NCBI RefSeq assembly: GCF_030063185.1
Contig: NZ_JASISP010000007.1
Location: forward strand, 87,599-151,598
DNA length: 64,000 nucleotides
Direction of reading: 5' to 3'
Source of the DNA: Arthrobacter sp. H35-D1
GTDB taxonomy: Bacteria; Actinomycetota; Actinomycetes; Actinomycetales; Micrococcaceae
Shown one piece after another: positions 1 through 9,160 of the stretch. How positions within the stretch are numbered: the stretch's first letter is position 1; the number at the start of each line of letters is the position of its first letter. The notes below the pieces were generated by a model. That model was given only the letters and a program-made list of their open reading frames with translations, had not been told where the DNA came from and did not search any database. The position numbers and the translations under genes were made by a program.

Positions 1-108
1 CAAACGGCCCATTGGCATCATCACGCGAAGCCTGCGCAAACGCGTTCCGCGGACGTCCATCTTCCCTGCTGTCTGGGTCCGTTTCGATCCTGTGTGAAGG
101 AGAGCAAC

Positions 109-462
109 ATGTCACTGTCGGAGCATGAGAAGAGGGTTCTGGATGAGCTGGGAAGGCAGCTTGATGCCGAGGATCCAAAGTTTGCGAGGTCGCTGGGTCC
201 CCGCCCCGTCCATGCCCGGCCCACAAGGCGGATGAGTTGGGGCGTGCTGCTGGCGCTGGCAGGGGTGGTTCTTCTCCTGTTCGGGGTGGGCCTGGAAGCC
301 GTCCCCTTGGGAGTGGCAGGTTTCCTCATCATGATTGGCGGGGCGTACTACGCAGGGAGCACAGGGAAGCCCTCAGCCGGAACCGTGCCACAGGGCCGGT
401 TTTTCACCGCTTTCAGCAACGTTCGCAAAGGACACCGGGACAAGAAACGGCAAGACCACTAA
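109..462 (+). CDS. DUF3040 family membrane protein
   Basis: A 117-residue protein of the DUF3040 type common in actinobacteria; the function of this family is not known. The N-terminus (MSLSEHEKRVLDELGRQL) carries the family's acidic 'LSEHE' start, followed by a short linker and two hydrophobic helices at about residues 45-85, then a basic tail. I chose the ATG at 109 because AAGGAG sits just upstream; an in-frame GTG at 94 lies on top of that site and is less likely. It stands alone and is convergent with the sdh operon. The family assignment is good, the role unassigned. Confidence 0.8.
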   Translation: MSLSEHEKRVLDELGRQLDAEDPKFARSLGPRPVHARPTRRMSWGVLLALAGVVLLLFGVGLEAVPLGVAGFLIMIGGAYYAGSTGKPSAGTVPQGRFFTAFSNVRKGHRDKKRQDH

Positions 463-482
463 CCTCGCCCCCGCGGTGTGTT

Positions 483-1232
483 TTAGTCCTGCTTGCGGGG
501 CAATGCGGATAGCACGTCGGCGTTGAGGAATGAGATCATGTCCAGCGGGATTCCGACAGGGCAAACGGCCGTGCATTCGCCGATCTGCGTGCAACCGCCG
601 AAGCCCTCGGCATCGTGCTGGTTGACCATGGCCAGTGCCCGCTCGTGGCGTTCTGTCTGGCCTTGTGGGAGAACGCCCAGGTGGTTTGCCTTGGCACCGG
701 TGAAGAGCATCCCCGAGCCATTGGGGCAGGCGGCGATGCACGCTCCGCAGCCGATGCAGACGGCGGCGTCGAAGGCGCGGTCGGCGTCTTTCTTGGGCAC
801 GAGTGTTGCCGCGGCATCCGGCGCCGATCCTGTCGGGGCGCTGATGTAGCCGCCCGCCTGGATGATCCTGTCCATGGCGCTTCGATCCACCACGAGGTCC
901 CGGAGGATGGGGAAGGCTTGGGAACGCCAGGGCTCGACGTCGATGGTGTCGCCGTCGTTGAAGTGGCGCATGTACAGCTGGCAGGTGGTGGTGAGAGCCT
1001 CGGGGCCGTGGGCGATGCCGTTGATGACAAGGCTGCACATGCCGCAGATGCCTTCGCGGCAGTCGTGGTCAAAGGCGACGGGATCATCCCCGACGGCGGT
1101 GAGCTGGTCGTTGAGGACGTCGAGCATTTCCAAAAAGGACATGTCCGGTGAGATCCCGTCCACGCCGTAACTGACCATCCGGCCGGCTGCGGCTCGGTCG
1201 TGTTGGCGCCAGATGCGCACGGTGATGTTCAT
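483..1232 (-). CDS. sdhB: Succinate dehydrogenase iron-sulfur subunit
   Basis: Electron-transfer subunit of succinate dehydrogenase/fumarate reductase, 249 residues. It carries electrons from the flavoprotein to the membrane cytochrome through three clusters. The [2Fe-2S] ligands are visible in CREGICGMC; the [4Fe-4S] and [3Fe-4S] ligands are in [12 protein letters not shown] and [12 protein letters not shown]. The start ATG overlaps the sdhA stop by four bases (ATGA), so the two are translationally coupled. It is the last gene of sdhC-sdhA-sdhB. The sequence is most like the SdhB partner of b558-type single-cytochrome enzymes. Confidence 0.95.
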   Translation of the reverse strand: MNITVRIWRQHDRAAAGRMVSYGVDGISPDMSFLEMLDVLNDQLTAVGDDPVAFDHDCREGICGMCSLVINGIAHGPEALTTTCQLYMRHFNDGDTIDVEPWRSQAFPILRDLVVDRSAMDRIIQAGGYISAPTGSAPDAAATLVPKKDADRAFDAAVCIGCGACIAACPNGSGMLFTGAKANHLGVLPQGQTERHERALAMVNQHDAEGFGGCTQIGECTAVCPVGIPLDMISFLNADVLSALPRKQD

Positions 1233-3169
1233 TTGTAGCTCCTCTGGGCCAGCTCGACGTTGTGGTACTCCAGGTTCTCCTTGCGCAGCCGTGGAGGGGA
1301 GTCCTCGCCGGTGAATTCCCACGCTGCGACGTAGGCGAACTCAGCGTCGTCCCGCAACGCCTCGCCGTCGTCCGTTTGGCTTTCCGTGCGGAAGTGGCTG
1401 CCGCAGGATTCCGCCCGGTGAAGTGCATCGATGCACATGAGCTCGGCCAGTTCGAAGAAGTCGCCAACGCGGCCGGCCCTTTCCAGGGTCTGGTTCAGCT
1501 CCTCGTTCACACCCGTGACCTTGACGTCCGTCCAAAACTCTTCCTTGAGCGCGCGGATCAGACCAACGGCATGCTCAAGGCCCTCGGCGTTGCGTTCCAT
1601 CCCGCAGTACTCCCACACGATGGCCCCAAGCTCCTTGTGGAACGAATCAACGGTCCTGCTGCCGTTGATGGAGAGGAAGCGCTCGAGGCGTCCGCGGACC
1701 GTGTCCAGCGCTTTCACTGCCTCCGGGTGGGAAGAGTCGGCGGCGGCTACCGGGTTTTTGGCCAAGTAGTCGTTGATGGTGTTGGGCAGAATGAAGTAGC
1801 CGTCAGCCAAGCCCTGCATCAGCGCGCTGGCGCCGAGCCTGTTGGCGCCGTGGTCGGAGTAGTTGGCCTCGCCGATGACGAACAACCCGGGGATGGAGCT
1901 CTCCAAATCGTAGTCGACCCACAACCCACCCATCGTGTAGTGCACGGCCGGGTAGATGCGCATCGGCACGCGGTACGGGTCCTCGTCGGTGATCTTTTGG
2001 TACATGTCCAGGAGGTTGCCGTATTTCTCCTCGATCGCGTCCCTGCCCAGCCGGGCGATGGCGTCCGCCAAGTCGAGGTACACACCACGCCCGCCCGGTC
2101 CCACCCCATGGCCGGAGTCGCACTGGTTCTTGGCAGCACGCGAGGCGACATCCCGGGGGACGAGGTTGCCGAAGGCCGGATATTGGCGCTCGAGGTAGTA
2201 ATCCCGCTCGGCGGCGGGAATGTCCCCGGGTGCACGGGTGTCCCCGGCCTTCACCGGCACCCAGATGCGCCCGTCATTGCGCAACGATTCGCTCATCAGC
2301 GTCAACTTTGACTGGTGTTCGCCGCTTACCGGAATGCACGTCGGGTGAATCTGCGTAAAACACGGATTGGCGAACAATGCGCCCTTGCGGTGTGCCCTCC
2401 ACGTGGCACTGGTGTTGCACCCCATGGCATTGGTGGAGAGGTAATAGACATTGGAGTAGCCTCCGGTGGCAAGCACGACGGCGTCGGCCAGGTGAGTCTC
2501 CAGCGTTCCGGACACCAAATCCCGAACCACAACGCCCCTCGCCTTGCCGTTGATGACGATGAGTTCGAGCATCTCGTGCCGGGTGTTTACTTCCACGGTT
2601 CCGGCGTTGACCTGGCGTTCGAGGGCCTGATAGGCGCCAAGCAGCAGCTGTTGGCCCGTCTGGCCGCGGGCATAGAACGTCCTGGACACCTGAACCCCGC
2701 CAAAGGATCGCGTGTCAAGCAGCCCGCCGTAGTCGCGGGCGAAGGGCACCCCTTGGGCAACGCACTGGTCGATGATCGATGAACTGACCTCTGCGAGCCG
2801 GTAGACGTTGGACTCCCTGGACCGGTAGTCGCCGCCCTTGACGGTGTCGTAGAAGAGACGGCGGATGCTGTCGCCGTCATTGCGATAGTTTTTGGCTGCA
2901 TTGATCCCACCTTGGGCTGCAATGCTGTGGGCACGCCGGGGGCTGTCCTGGTAGCAGAAGCTCTTGACGTGGTAGCCGGCCTCGCCCAAGGTTGCTGCCG
3001 CCGAGGCGCCTGCCAGCCCGGTGCCGACCATGATGACGGAGAGCTTGCGCCGGTTGGCAGGGTTGATCAGCTTGGCACCAAAACGGCGGGCCTCCCACTG
3101 GTCTTGGAGAGGGCCGGCGGGAGCCTTCGCATCTTGAATCGGTTCTCCCACCGTGAACAATTGCTCCAT
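1229..3169 (-). CDS. sdhA: Succinate dehydrogenase flavoprotein subunit
   Basis: FAD-containing catalytic subunit, 646 residues, which oxidises succinate to fumarate in the TCA cycle. The dinucleotide motif ([19 protein letters not shown]) is near residue 47, and [11 protein letters not shown] contains the histidine that normally binds FAD covalently. The substrate-site segment HPTCIPV and the late [12 protein letters not shown] motif are intact. The start at 3169 overlaps the sdhC stop (TGATG). A start four codons further up is possible but would extend further into sdhC. Confidence 0.95.
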   Translation of the reverse strand: MEQLFTVGEPIQDAKAPAGPLQDQWEARRFGAKLINPANRRKLSVIMVGTGLAGASAAATLGEAGYHVKSFCYQDSPRRAHSIAAQGGINAAKNYRNDGDSIRRLFYDTVKGGDYRSRESNVYRLAEVSSSIIDQCVAQGVPFARDYGGLLDTRSFGGVQVSRTFYARGQTGQQLLLGAYQALERQVNAGTVEVNTRHEMLELIVINGKARGVVVRDLVSGTLETHLADAVVLATGGYSNVYYLSTNAMGCNTSATWRAHRKGALFANPCFTQIHPTCIPVSGEHQSKLTLMSESLRNDGRIWVPVKAGDTRAPGDIPAAERDYYLERQYPAFGNLVPRDVASRAAKNQCDSGHGVGPGGRGVYLDLADAIARLGRDAIEEKYGNLLDMYQKITDEDPYRVPMRIYPAVHYTMGGLWVDYDLESSIPGLFVIGEANYSDHGANRLGASALMQGLADGYFILPNTINDYLAKNPVAAADSSHPEAVKALDTVRGRLERFLSINGSRTVDSFHKELGAIVWEYCGMERNAEGLEHAVGLIRALKEEFWTDVKVTGVNEELNQTLERAGRVGDFFELAELMCIDALHRAESCGSHFRTESQTDDGEALRDDAEFAYVAAWEFTGEDSPPRLRKENLEYHNVELAQRSYK

Positions 3170-3888
3170 CAGCTCACCCATCCTGCAAAGATCACCAACG
3201 GTGGAACCAAGAAGCCCACCAGAATCAACAGCGCAACAATGGTGGCCAGCTGGTTGAGGAAGCGTCGCCCTGCCACTGATTTGTTGGCGCCCAAGGAGGC
3301 AAAGGCGCTCCAGATCCCGTGGCGCAAATGGAAACCGAGGGCGATCAGGGCGATCACGTAGGAGAGCACCACCCACCAGATTTCGAAGCCGTTGACCATT
3401 CTTTGGTACGGGCTTGCCGAGGCGCCGCCGGGGGCAATGGCATTCACCGACAGGTGCAGGAGGTGGTAGATCACGAAAAGCCCGATGACCACCCCGCCCC
3501 AGCGCATCGTGAACGAGGCATAGCTTCGTTGGACGCCGCGGCGGTTCCTGGTGGTCTCGTATCTCCATCCGCCCTTGCCTGCCGTGGCATGGCGCGAGCG
3601 GTGCCAGAGGACGAACGCCGAAAAGATATGGAGCAGGACGCTGGCCAGCAGAATCACCCGCAGTATCCACAACGCTCCGGCGTGCGGCAGCAGGGGTTGA
3701 CCGATCTCCCGCAAGTACGCAGCGTACCCGTCAAACCCCTGTTGGCCCTCGAAGACCTTCAGATTGCCGTACATGTGGGCCAGCAGGAAAAGGATCATGA
3801 TCAGCCCGGTGACCGCCATCGCAGCATGCAACATCACCGATGACCGCACCGCGGTGGAGCGTACACTTCTCAGCTGGCCCGTTCCCAT
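3169..3888 (-). CDS. sdhC: Succinate dehydrogenase cytochrome b558 subunit
   Basis: Membrane anchor of the succinate dehydrogenase complex, 239 residues from the chosen ATG, with five predicted transmembrane helices. It matches the SdhC b558 family, in which one protein binds two haems and replaces SdhC plus SdhD; no sdhD is present, consistent with this. Histidines in the helices (for example [10 protein letters not shown] and LLHLSVNA) are the likely haem ligands. The frame stays open upstream to 4035, but the extra sequence is arginine-rich and unlike the family. The ATG at 3888 gives the typical N-terminus [11 protein letters not shown], although its ribosome site is weak. Confidence 0.88.
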   Translation of the reverse strand: MGTGQLRSVRSTAVRSSVMLHAAMAVTGLIMILFLLAHMYGNLKVFEGQQGFDGYAAYLREIGQPLLPHAGALWILRVILLASVLLHIFSAFVLWHRSRHATAGKGGWRYETTRNRRGVQRSYASFTMRWGGVVIGLFVIYHLLHLSVNAIAPGGASASPYQRMVNGFEIWWVVLSYVIALIALGFHLRHGIWSAFASLGANKSVAGRRFLNQLATIVALLILVGFLVPPLVIFAGWVS

Positions 3889-4109
3889 GTGCCAACCATA
3901 AGCCCGGCCCAGCCAACACGCCAGCATGCGATGAGACTTAGCCAAAGTGCTCGCGAAACGGGGCGCGTGCCGCATCTGCGAAATGCTCATGAAACCTCTG
4001 ATCACTGCCGGGCACCCTTGGCGTGCTGGAGGCACGGGTTATGGATTGATGAAAGTCTGCGCGCAGGGGACTCACGAACTAAGAAACTGCTGAATATTCC
4101 TGGGCTTCA

Positions 4110-4330
4110 ATGCAGGGCAAGAGTGAGGTGCTGACTCGCCTGATGTCCGAGATCGGCTGGGCCCGGGCCTATGCCCGCCGCCAACTCCACAACGCGCTGA
4201 TCCGGCGCGGGCCGGACTGGGAGCTGAAGCGGAAGCCACGTGCGCGCGGCTACGGCTATGACGCGGTGCTGGTGTTGCAGCGGGCGCGGGTGATTGCCCG
4301 GCAGCCCTGCGGAAACCCTGCCCCGGCGCC
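4110..4330 (+). pseudogene. Transposase/integrase remnant (N-terminal domain)
   Basis: The translation SEVLTRLMSEIGWARAYARRQL, followed by KRKPRARGYGYDAVLVLQ, resembles the N-terminal helix-turn-helix part of actinobacterial DDE-type integrase/transposases of the IS481-like group. Those proteins normally continue with a long catalytic domain; here the similarity fades after about 70 residues and no DDE domain follows. I see no terminal inverted repeats or target duplication. The family match is from memory of the motif order, so confidence is moderate. Confidence 0.5.
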
Positions 4331-4854
4331 GATATGCGCTCACGCCCACCGTGAATGGATCCAGCAAAAACAAACCACCAAATGGGCAGCTCAAGCATTG
4401 GCGGAAATTCAGCACCCATTTCCGTGCCCCGTCGTTGCTTGGGCTGCCCTGGATCCAACAGGCCACGGCCAGCACCAAGGCAACACGAAGATAGTCATTT
4501 CAGGTACCCACACTGGCTCGAAATCCCTTCCCGCATGTGTCCGACACACCGTACGGGGCATACGGAACGTTCAGCAGCGAGTGCTTGCAATATGCAGCTC
4601 AGAGGCGGGTGTGTCCTGTCGAGGACAGGCCTGCGGGAACCGGTGACAAATGCTGAATTGCCATTACGCAACGACCATCAGATACGGACCAAACAGGACG
4701 CATGGACAATATTTGGATCGTGGGATCCCATTCAGACGGTGCCGCCTTCAACGCCGACAACTGCTCGAATGGCTTTCGGTTACCAAGACCAAGCACGTGT
4801 GGACTGCAATCGTGCTCCCGCTGATACTCCACACCTCATGGCTAGAATTGAGGG
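4331..4854. other. Intergenic stretch without recognisable gene
   Basis: About 520 bases between the transposase remnant and the methyltransferase. Short open frames exist in several frames but none has a convincing start or recognisable similarity. A small inverted repeat (CCTGTC-GAG-GACAGG) lies at 4615-4629. The stretch probably consists of decayed sequence from the same insertion. Confidence 0.5.
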
Positions 4855-5433
4855 GTGGACTGGACAAATTTTATCGACGGCTCCCCGGGTCGCGATGTGC
4901 GGGCGCTGGTTCCTCGAGTACTTGAACTGCGCGGGCAGACGCCCCCCGGGGTAGCTGTGGACCTGGGTAGCGGGGACGGTACCGAATCCCGGTTTCTCGC
5001 CGTCAACGGCTGGCGTGTACATTCCTTCGACAGTGCCCCAGACACCCAAACGAGAACTGTCGCCGGCTTGACACAGTTGGATGCTGCGCGCATCACACCC
5101 ATCCGCATTGAATTCGAAGAGCTCCATGCACTGCCCCGCAATGATCTGACGTATGCTGGCCGGTCGTTGCCCTTCTGCGCGGAGGCGGTATTCCCCAGTC
5201 TGTGGAGTGCCATTCGTGCGTCCATTCGACCGTCCGGTTGGTTCGTTGGTGACTTCTTCGGATTGAATGACTCGTGGTTTGGTCGTTCCGACATGAACTT
5301 TCACAGTAGGGAGGGGATCGAACTTCTTCTCCATGGGTTCGAGATTTTTGAAATAACCGAGACCGAGGGACCCGCGGACACACCGTTCGGTGCTAAGCAC
5401 CTGCACATTCTGACGGTAATTGCTCGCTCGTGA
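4855..5433 (+). CDS. Class I SAM-dependent methyltransferase
   Basis: A 192-residue Rossmann-fold methyltransferase. Motif I (VAVDLGSGDGTESRFLA) is at about residues 34-50, with the acidic end of strand 2 in VHSFDSAP. The later FVGDFFGLNDSW region is typical of small TehB-like methyltransferases. The GTG start follows GAGGGG. The substrate is unknown: neighbours on both sides are decayed, so there is no operon context. Tellurite/thiopurine-type or small-molecule methylation are both possible. Confidence 0.75.
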   Translation: MDWTNFIDGSPGRDVRALVPRVLELRGQTPPGVAVDLGSGDGTESRFLAVNGWRVHSFDSAPDTQTRTVAGLTQLDAARITPIRIEFEELHALPRNDLTYAGRSLPFCAEAVFPSLWSAIRASIRPSGWFVGDFFGLNDSWFGRSDMNFHSREGIELLLHGFEIFEITETEGPADTPFGAKHLHILTVIARS

Positions 5434-5529
5434 TGGCTGCGTGGAAAAACGACAATTTGGTGCTGCTAATTCAGCCCGGACTCCCTGTGGGAGCATAATA
5501 GACCCAATGGCACACGGTTGGCGCCGAGT

Positions 5530-5860
5530 CGAGGTTTTCAGGCTTCACGGTTCCACGGCAAGCACTCTATACGTGCGCGCCGTCAGCGAGGAGGCTGGGC
5601 GATGTCAAAGGGGGCGGCGTTCCGGTACGCCTGGTCCAAAGAGGTCTCGCCCGTCAACGGAACTACGCAAGTGGTACGACCATGACCCCGCCAAGTTCGC
5701 TAAATTTAACGGAGGTTGCAAGAGCAACATCCGGGCCGACGCTCGCGTGTGGGCCCTGGAGAACTCGCGTGAACCTGCCCCATCCGGGAGGCTGACACTG
5801 ATGACTGTCTGCAAGGCTGACGACGTCAGCGGGGTGACCGTCTTCGTTGGCTTGCTCCAC
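5530..5860 (+). pseudogene. DUF488 family protein, frameshifted remnant
   Basis: The segment STELRKWYDHDPAKFAKFNG is the signature central part of DUF488 proteins, usually about 115 residues and of unknown function. The parts before it occur in different frames: VEVFRLH near 5530 resembles the family's N-terminus, and AMSKG plus SKEVSP near 5600-5630 resemble the 'RGVSKE...W.KEVAPS' region. After the signature, the expected 'vTLL..a.d...NHAvvL' end is only loosely present as LTLMTVCKADD. At least two frameshifts are needed, so the gene is dead. Confidence 0.65.
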
Positions 5861-5915
5861 CGACAACGGCCCGGAGATGCCCACGCTGGAATAACCTTTT
5901 GGAAGGAAGCGAACC

Positions 5916-6452
5916 ATGACTACGAAGGCAAACACACCTGAGGCGGTCAAAAATAACGAGAACCAGGGTGCGGAACTTGCACACCGGCAAGTTCTTGTGG
6001 TGGGGGTGGACGGTTCCGAAAGATCACTGGCCGCGCTGCATTGGGCGGTGGCCGAAGCACAACTGCACGGGGCCGACATCCATCTCGTGATGGCGTGGCA
6101 GCAGCCCAGGTATGACGGTGCCGGCAACAGTATGGTGCTGGGCATGGACCCTTCCGCTGACGCGGGAGCAATACTGGCTGATGCTGCTGCGTCCGAACTT
6201 GCCCGGCTCGGAACCGAGGTAAACGCGAAAGAGCGTGCAGCGGTCACGTGGGAAGCCGTTGAAGGACACCCCGCGGCGGTTCTCATTCGTGCCAGCGAGG
6301 ACGCGGCCATGCTGGTGGTGGGTTCCCGCGGCCATGGCGGATTCGTCGGCGCGCTGCTGGGCTCGGTAAGTCAACATGTGGTGGCCCACGCGCGTTGCCC
6401 GGTGGTCATCATCCCGGATTCCCAGTGGAACCGGGCCGAAGACAACCCCTGA
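5916..6452 (+). CDS. Universal stress protein, UspA family
   Basis: A single-domain universal stress protein of 178 residues. The strand-1 motif VLVVGVDGSERSLAALHWA is at about residues 27-45. The ATP-binding pattern G-x2-G-x9-G-S appears as GSRGHGGFVGALLGS near residues 136-150, so it is probably an ATP-binding Usp. The ATG follows GGAAGG. It forms a tandem pair with the Usp at 6603. In actinobacteria such proteins are typically induced by hypoxia or stationary phase; that regulation is inferred here. Confidence 0.92.
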   Translation: MTTKANTPEAVKNNENQGAELAHRQVLVVGVDGSERSLAALHWAVAEAQLHGADIHLVMAWQQPRYDGAGNSMVLGMDPSADAGAILADAAASELARLGTEVNAKERAAVTWEAVEGHPAAVLIRASEDAAMLVVGSRGHGGFVGALLGSVSQHVVAHARCPVVIIPDSQWNRAEDNP

Positions 6453-6532
6453 GCTAATATCGGGGACGACTCATTGCTCTCAGGCACGAGAACCACGGCA
6501 GGGCCGGGGGCGTGGATCCGGTGGCCCCAGGA

Positions 6533-6542
6533 CCTGAGGGCT
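6533..6542 (+). promoter_or_regulatory. Motif shared with the phosphoketolase upstream region
   Basis: The decamer CCTGAGGGCT lies 60 bases before the start of the second Usp gene and recurs at 20688-20697, 82 bases before phosphoketolase. In both places it is preceded by a GGACC or GGTCC-like triplet run. It could be a shared regulator site; with only two copies noticed this is tentative. Confidence 0.3.
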
Positions 6543-6602
6543 GCAGCTGTCGAAGGATGGAATGTTGGACCAAGAAAAAAATGTGTGAAAGGAACTGCCA
6601 CG

Positions 6603-7136
6603 ATGAGTGAAGACCAGCCTGCAAGTAAACCGGACGCAATCGGATCCAGCGCGTGTTCCGGCACCCCGGTGAGGACTGGGAGGATCGTGGTCGGGGTCGA
6701 TGGCTCGGAAGGATCAATGGCGGCCTTGACGTGGGCCGTGGCTGAGGCAATGCTGCGTGGGGCTCCCATTCACGCGGTTCTGGCCTGGCAGCCTCCCCAG
6801 TTCTACCCGTCTCCGAACGACTGGTCCCCGCGGAAGGGGCCATCGGGGGAATCGGCGCAACAATTGGCCGACGCCGCGCTGACACAGGTGAGCGGCTACG
6901 GGAAGGCCGCAGTGGCGGGAAAAGATGTGAAGATCAGCTGCGAGGCACTTGAGGGCGATCCAGCACAGATTCTGGTGTTCAGTGCGGTGGGTGCTGCCAT
7001 GGTGGTGGTGGGTTCCCATGGCCATGGCGGATTCGTCGGGGCGTTGCTGGGTTCGGTGAGCCAGCATGTGGTGGCCCACGCCGCCTGCCCGGTGATTGTC
7101 ATCCCAGTGTCCACCGACTTGAGAGCCCGGCCATGA
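6603..7136 (+). CDS. Universal stress protein, UspA family
   Basis: Second Usp of the pair, 177 residues. RIVVGVDGSEGSMAALTWA is near residue 23 and GSHGHGGFVGALLGS near residue 136 provides the nucleotide-binding loop. The ATG follows AAAGGAA. Its last 90 bases are close to identical to those of the upstream copy, while the middles differ, which suggests an old tandem duplication with later gene conversion or strong constraint at the 3' end. Expression is probably separate, since 150 bases with their own possible operator precede it. Confidence 0.92.
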   Translation: MSEDQPASKPDAIGSSACSGTPVRTGRIVVGVDGSEGSMAALTWAVAEAMLRGAPIHAVLAWQPPQFYPSPNDWSPRKGPSGESAQQLADAALTQVSGYGKAAVAGKDVKISCEALEGDPAQILVFSAVGAAMVVVGSHGHGGFVGALLGSVSQHVVAHAACPVIVIPVSTDLRARP

Positions 7137-7342
7137 TCATTGCCACTTCAACAGGCTCACAAGGACACCCGTGGTCAACGCGCCGGCATTCTGCAGGGTT
7201 TCGGCACAACACCTAGAACCAGATTGGGCAACCGTACCGTGGACCTTGTCGGAGTCGGGTTTGGTCGGAGCCTGGACGAGGGCGAAACACAAGAGTGGAC
7301 CGGGGACACTTTGCTCAGGCGGCTGTGTCGTCGAGATCTTGC

Positions 7343-7837
7343 CTACCATCCGTAAATTCGTTGCACGATTTCATGCCGTGGTGCCTTGTCCGGCCCTGGA
7401 TAGGTCACCATTACCGGAACACGGTCCGGCCCCTGTCCCTCCACCAGAGTGAAACCATCGATTGTTTGGCGGGTCACCTGGGTGGAGAACTTCCGCAGGA
7501 TCTGCTCGCAGCGGTCCAGGTCTTCCTCATCCCGGGCCGTCCAGATGAGGTATTGGAGACCGATTTGCCCTAGCGGATGCTGCGCCCGGGTTCCCCTGGT
7601 GCGCAAGTACAGCTGGTATCCGTCCGTGCTGACCAGCAACGCCACGGATTCATTGTGGACAGTGACATCCCATCCCAAAAACTCCCGGTAGAAGGCCACG
7701 GAGCGGTCGAGTTCAGACACAAACATCACGGCCGAGGCCAGTTGCAGGGGATGGCCTCCAACCTGACCCGAAGGAACCCGTTCACCTGGGACGCTCTCCC
7801 GGGACTTGCCCGGCTTTCCCGAATTCTCTGCATTCAT
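7343..7837 (-). CDS. VOC family (glyoxalase-fold) protein
   Basis: A 164-residue protein with one vicinal-oxygen-chelate domain. It starts at about residue 32 with LASAVMFVSELDRSVAFYRE, the usual first beta strand and helix, and continues through a second half ending in VMVTYPGP. A disordered charged N-terminus of about 30 residues precedes the domain. AAGGAAT lies before the ATG. These proteins include glyoxalases, dioxygenases and resistance proteins; the substrate cannot be read from the sequence. Confidence 0.78.
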   Translation of the reverse strand: MNAENSGKPGKSRESVPGERVPSGQVGGHPLQLASAVMFVSELDRSVAFYREFLGWDVTVHNESVALLVSTDGYQLYLRTRGTRAQHPLGQIGLQYLIWTARDEEDLDRCEQILRKFSTQVTRQTIDGFTLVEGQGPDRVPVMVTYPGPDKAPRHEIVQRIYGW

Positions 7838-8107
7838 CTGGAAAGATTCCTTTTTCTGTCAACGCAATTCCCACCATGGAGCCCATGGTGGACCTTCTCA
7901 GGCTATTGCCCAGTCCGGGCGACGTAAAGGGGCCAGTTGTCGCGTCTCGGATGATCAGCTGGCAAGGGAGGACGGCCATCGGCATGAAGTCACGGGAAGA
8001 GACAGCGGTGTTCACTCCGGCGTCGCACCCCGCCCTTGACCGCGACCCGGCCCCTCGACCGCATGGTCGCCTTCATCTACGCTGAAGTGGTGACCACGGA
8101 TAGGAAA

Positions 8108-9160
8108 ATGGTGGACAGCAGACGGATCGTTGTGGCAGTTGCTGCGGCCATCGAACCGAGATGGGTGGCCGCCATCAAGGCGGTCGATGACCGCCTTGAT
8201 GTGCGCTATGAACCGCAACTGTTGCCTGCGGCGGGCTTCCCCAGGCCCGGGAGCGGGATCGGCGGATCTCACCAGACCCTGGACCATGAATTCCACTGGA
8301 AGAAAACGTTGGCCGAGGCAGAGGTCGTCCTGGGTTGGCCCCAAAACACCCCGGAGGGCTTGGCGGACTTGGTGCGCAACAACACCGGGCTGCGCTGGGT
8401 ACAGGCAACGGTGGGTGATGCGGCCAGCCGGGTGGGGGCCGCCGGGTTGAGCGCCAAAGAACGAGACCGGTTACAGATTACCGGGTTCGAAAGCATCCTT
8501 GCCGGCCAGCGGGCGGCATTCGCAATGTTTGCCTTGCTCGCTTTTACCCAGGGACTTCCGCCGCTGGGCTACCCTTCCCTTGGGCACTCGGCGCAGCCTG
8601 AAATGGCTGAGCTTGCCGGGCAGAGCCTACTTGTTGTGGGACTCGGCCCGACGGGCGCCGAAGTTGCCCGGCTGGGCAAGGCGTTCGGAATGCATGTGCT
8701 GGCTGTCACCCGGACAGGGAACGGGCAGGCGCCGAACGTGGACCAGCTGCGACCCGCACGGTTTTTGGGGGACCTGCTCCCGGTCTCCCATGCGCTTGTG
8801 TTGGCCTCGCCTCTAACGGAGAAGACCAGGGGCATGATCGGTGCCGGTGCGATGAGCCGGATGCGTGCCGATTCGGTATTGGTGAACATTGGGCACGGGG
8901 CTGTCATTGACGAGCACGCGCTGGTCAAGGGCCTGGAACACGGCCAGCCGGCAGCAGCCGTTCTGGATGCGTCTGCGGCTAAAACATTGTCATCCGGGAG
9001 CGCGCTCCGGTCCTTGTCCAACGTCTTCATCGGTCCCCCTGCTGCCGCCTTTTCCCGCTACGGGAACGAACGACTGATAGCCGTGTTTACGAAAAATCTC
9101 CGCAAGTACTTGGCCGGGGATGAACTTGTTGACTTGCTCGGGACGCCCTTGAACTACTGA
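8108..9160 (+). CDS. D-2-hydroxyacid dehydrogenase homologue lacking catalytic residues
   Basis: NAD-binding protein of the D-isomer 2-hydroxyacid dehydrogenase family, about 350 residues. The Rossmann motif LLVVGLGPTGAEVARLGKAF is intact, and the HALVLASPLTEKTRGMI and SVLVNIGHGAVIDEHAL segments align with the family. The three catalytic positions are not conserved: the usual Arg in N-x-x-R-G is His (NIGHG), the catalytic Glu region reads AVLDASAAKTLSSG, and the final His (usually TPH) reads GPPAA. I place the start at the ATG preceded by GGATAGGA; in-frame starts at 8036 and 8063 are alternatives. It may bind NAD without being a dehydrogenase. Its 3' end overlaps the convergent FAD reductase by 7 bases. 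Confidence 0.75.
   Translation: MVDSRRIVVAVAAAIEPRWVAAIKAVDDRLDVRYEPQLLPAAGFPRPGSGIGGSHQTLDHEFHWKKTLAEAEVVLGWPQNTPEGLADLVRNNTGLRWVQATVGDAASRVGAAGLSAKERDRLQITGFESILAGQRAAFAMFALLAFTQGLPPLGYPSLGHSAQPEMAELAGQSLLVVGLGPTGAEVARLGKAFGMHVLAVTRTGNGQAPNVDQLRPARFLGDLLPVSHALVLASPLTEKTRGMIGAGAMSRMRADSVLVNIGHGAVIDEHALVKGLEHGQPAAAVLDASAAKTLSSGSALRSLSNVFIGPPAAAFSRYGNERLIAVFTKNLRKYLAGDELVDLLGTPLNY

Noticed and set aside
1262..2311. Long plus-strand open frame opposite sdhA
   Set aside because: Antisense shadow of a well-supported gene in high-GC DNA; no motif and no ribosome site.
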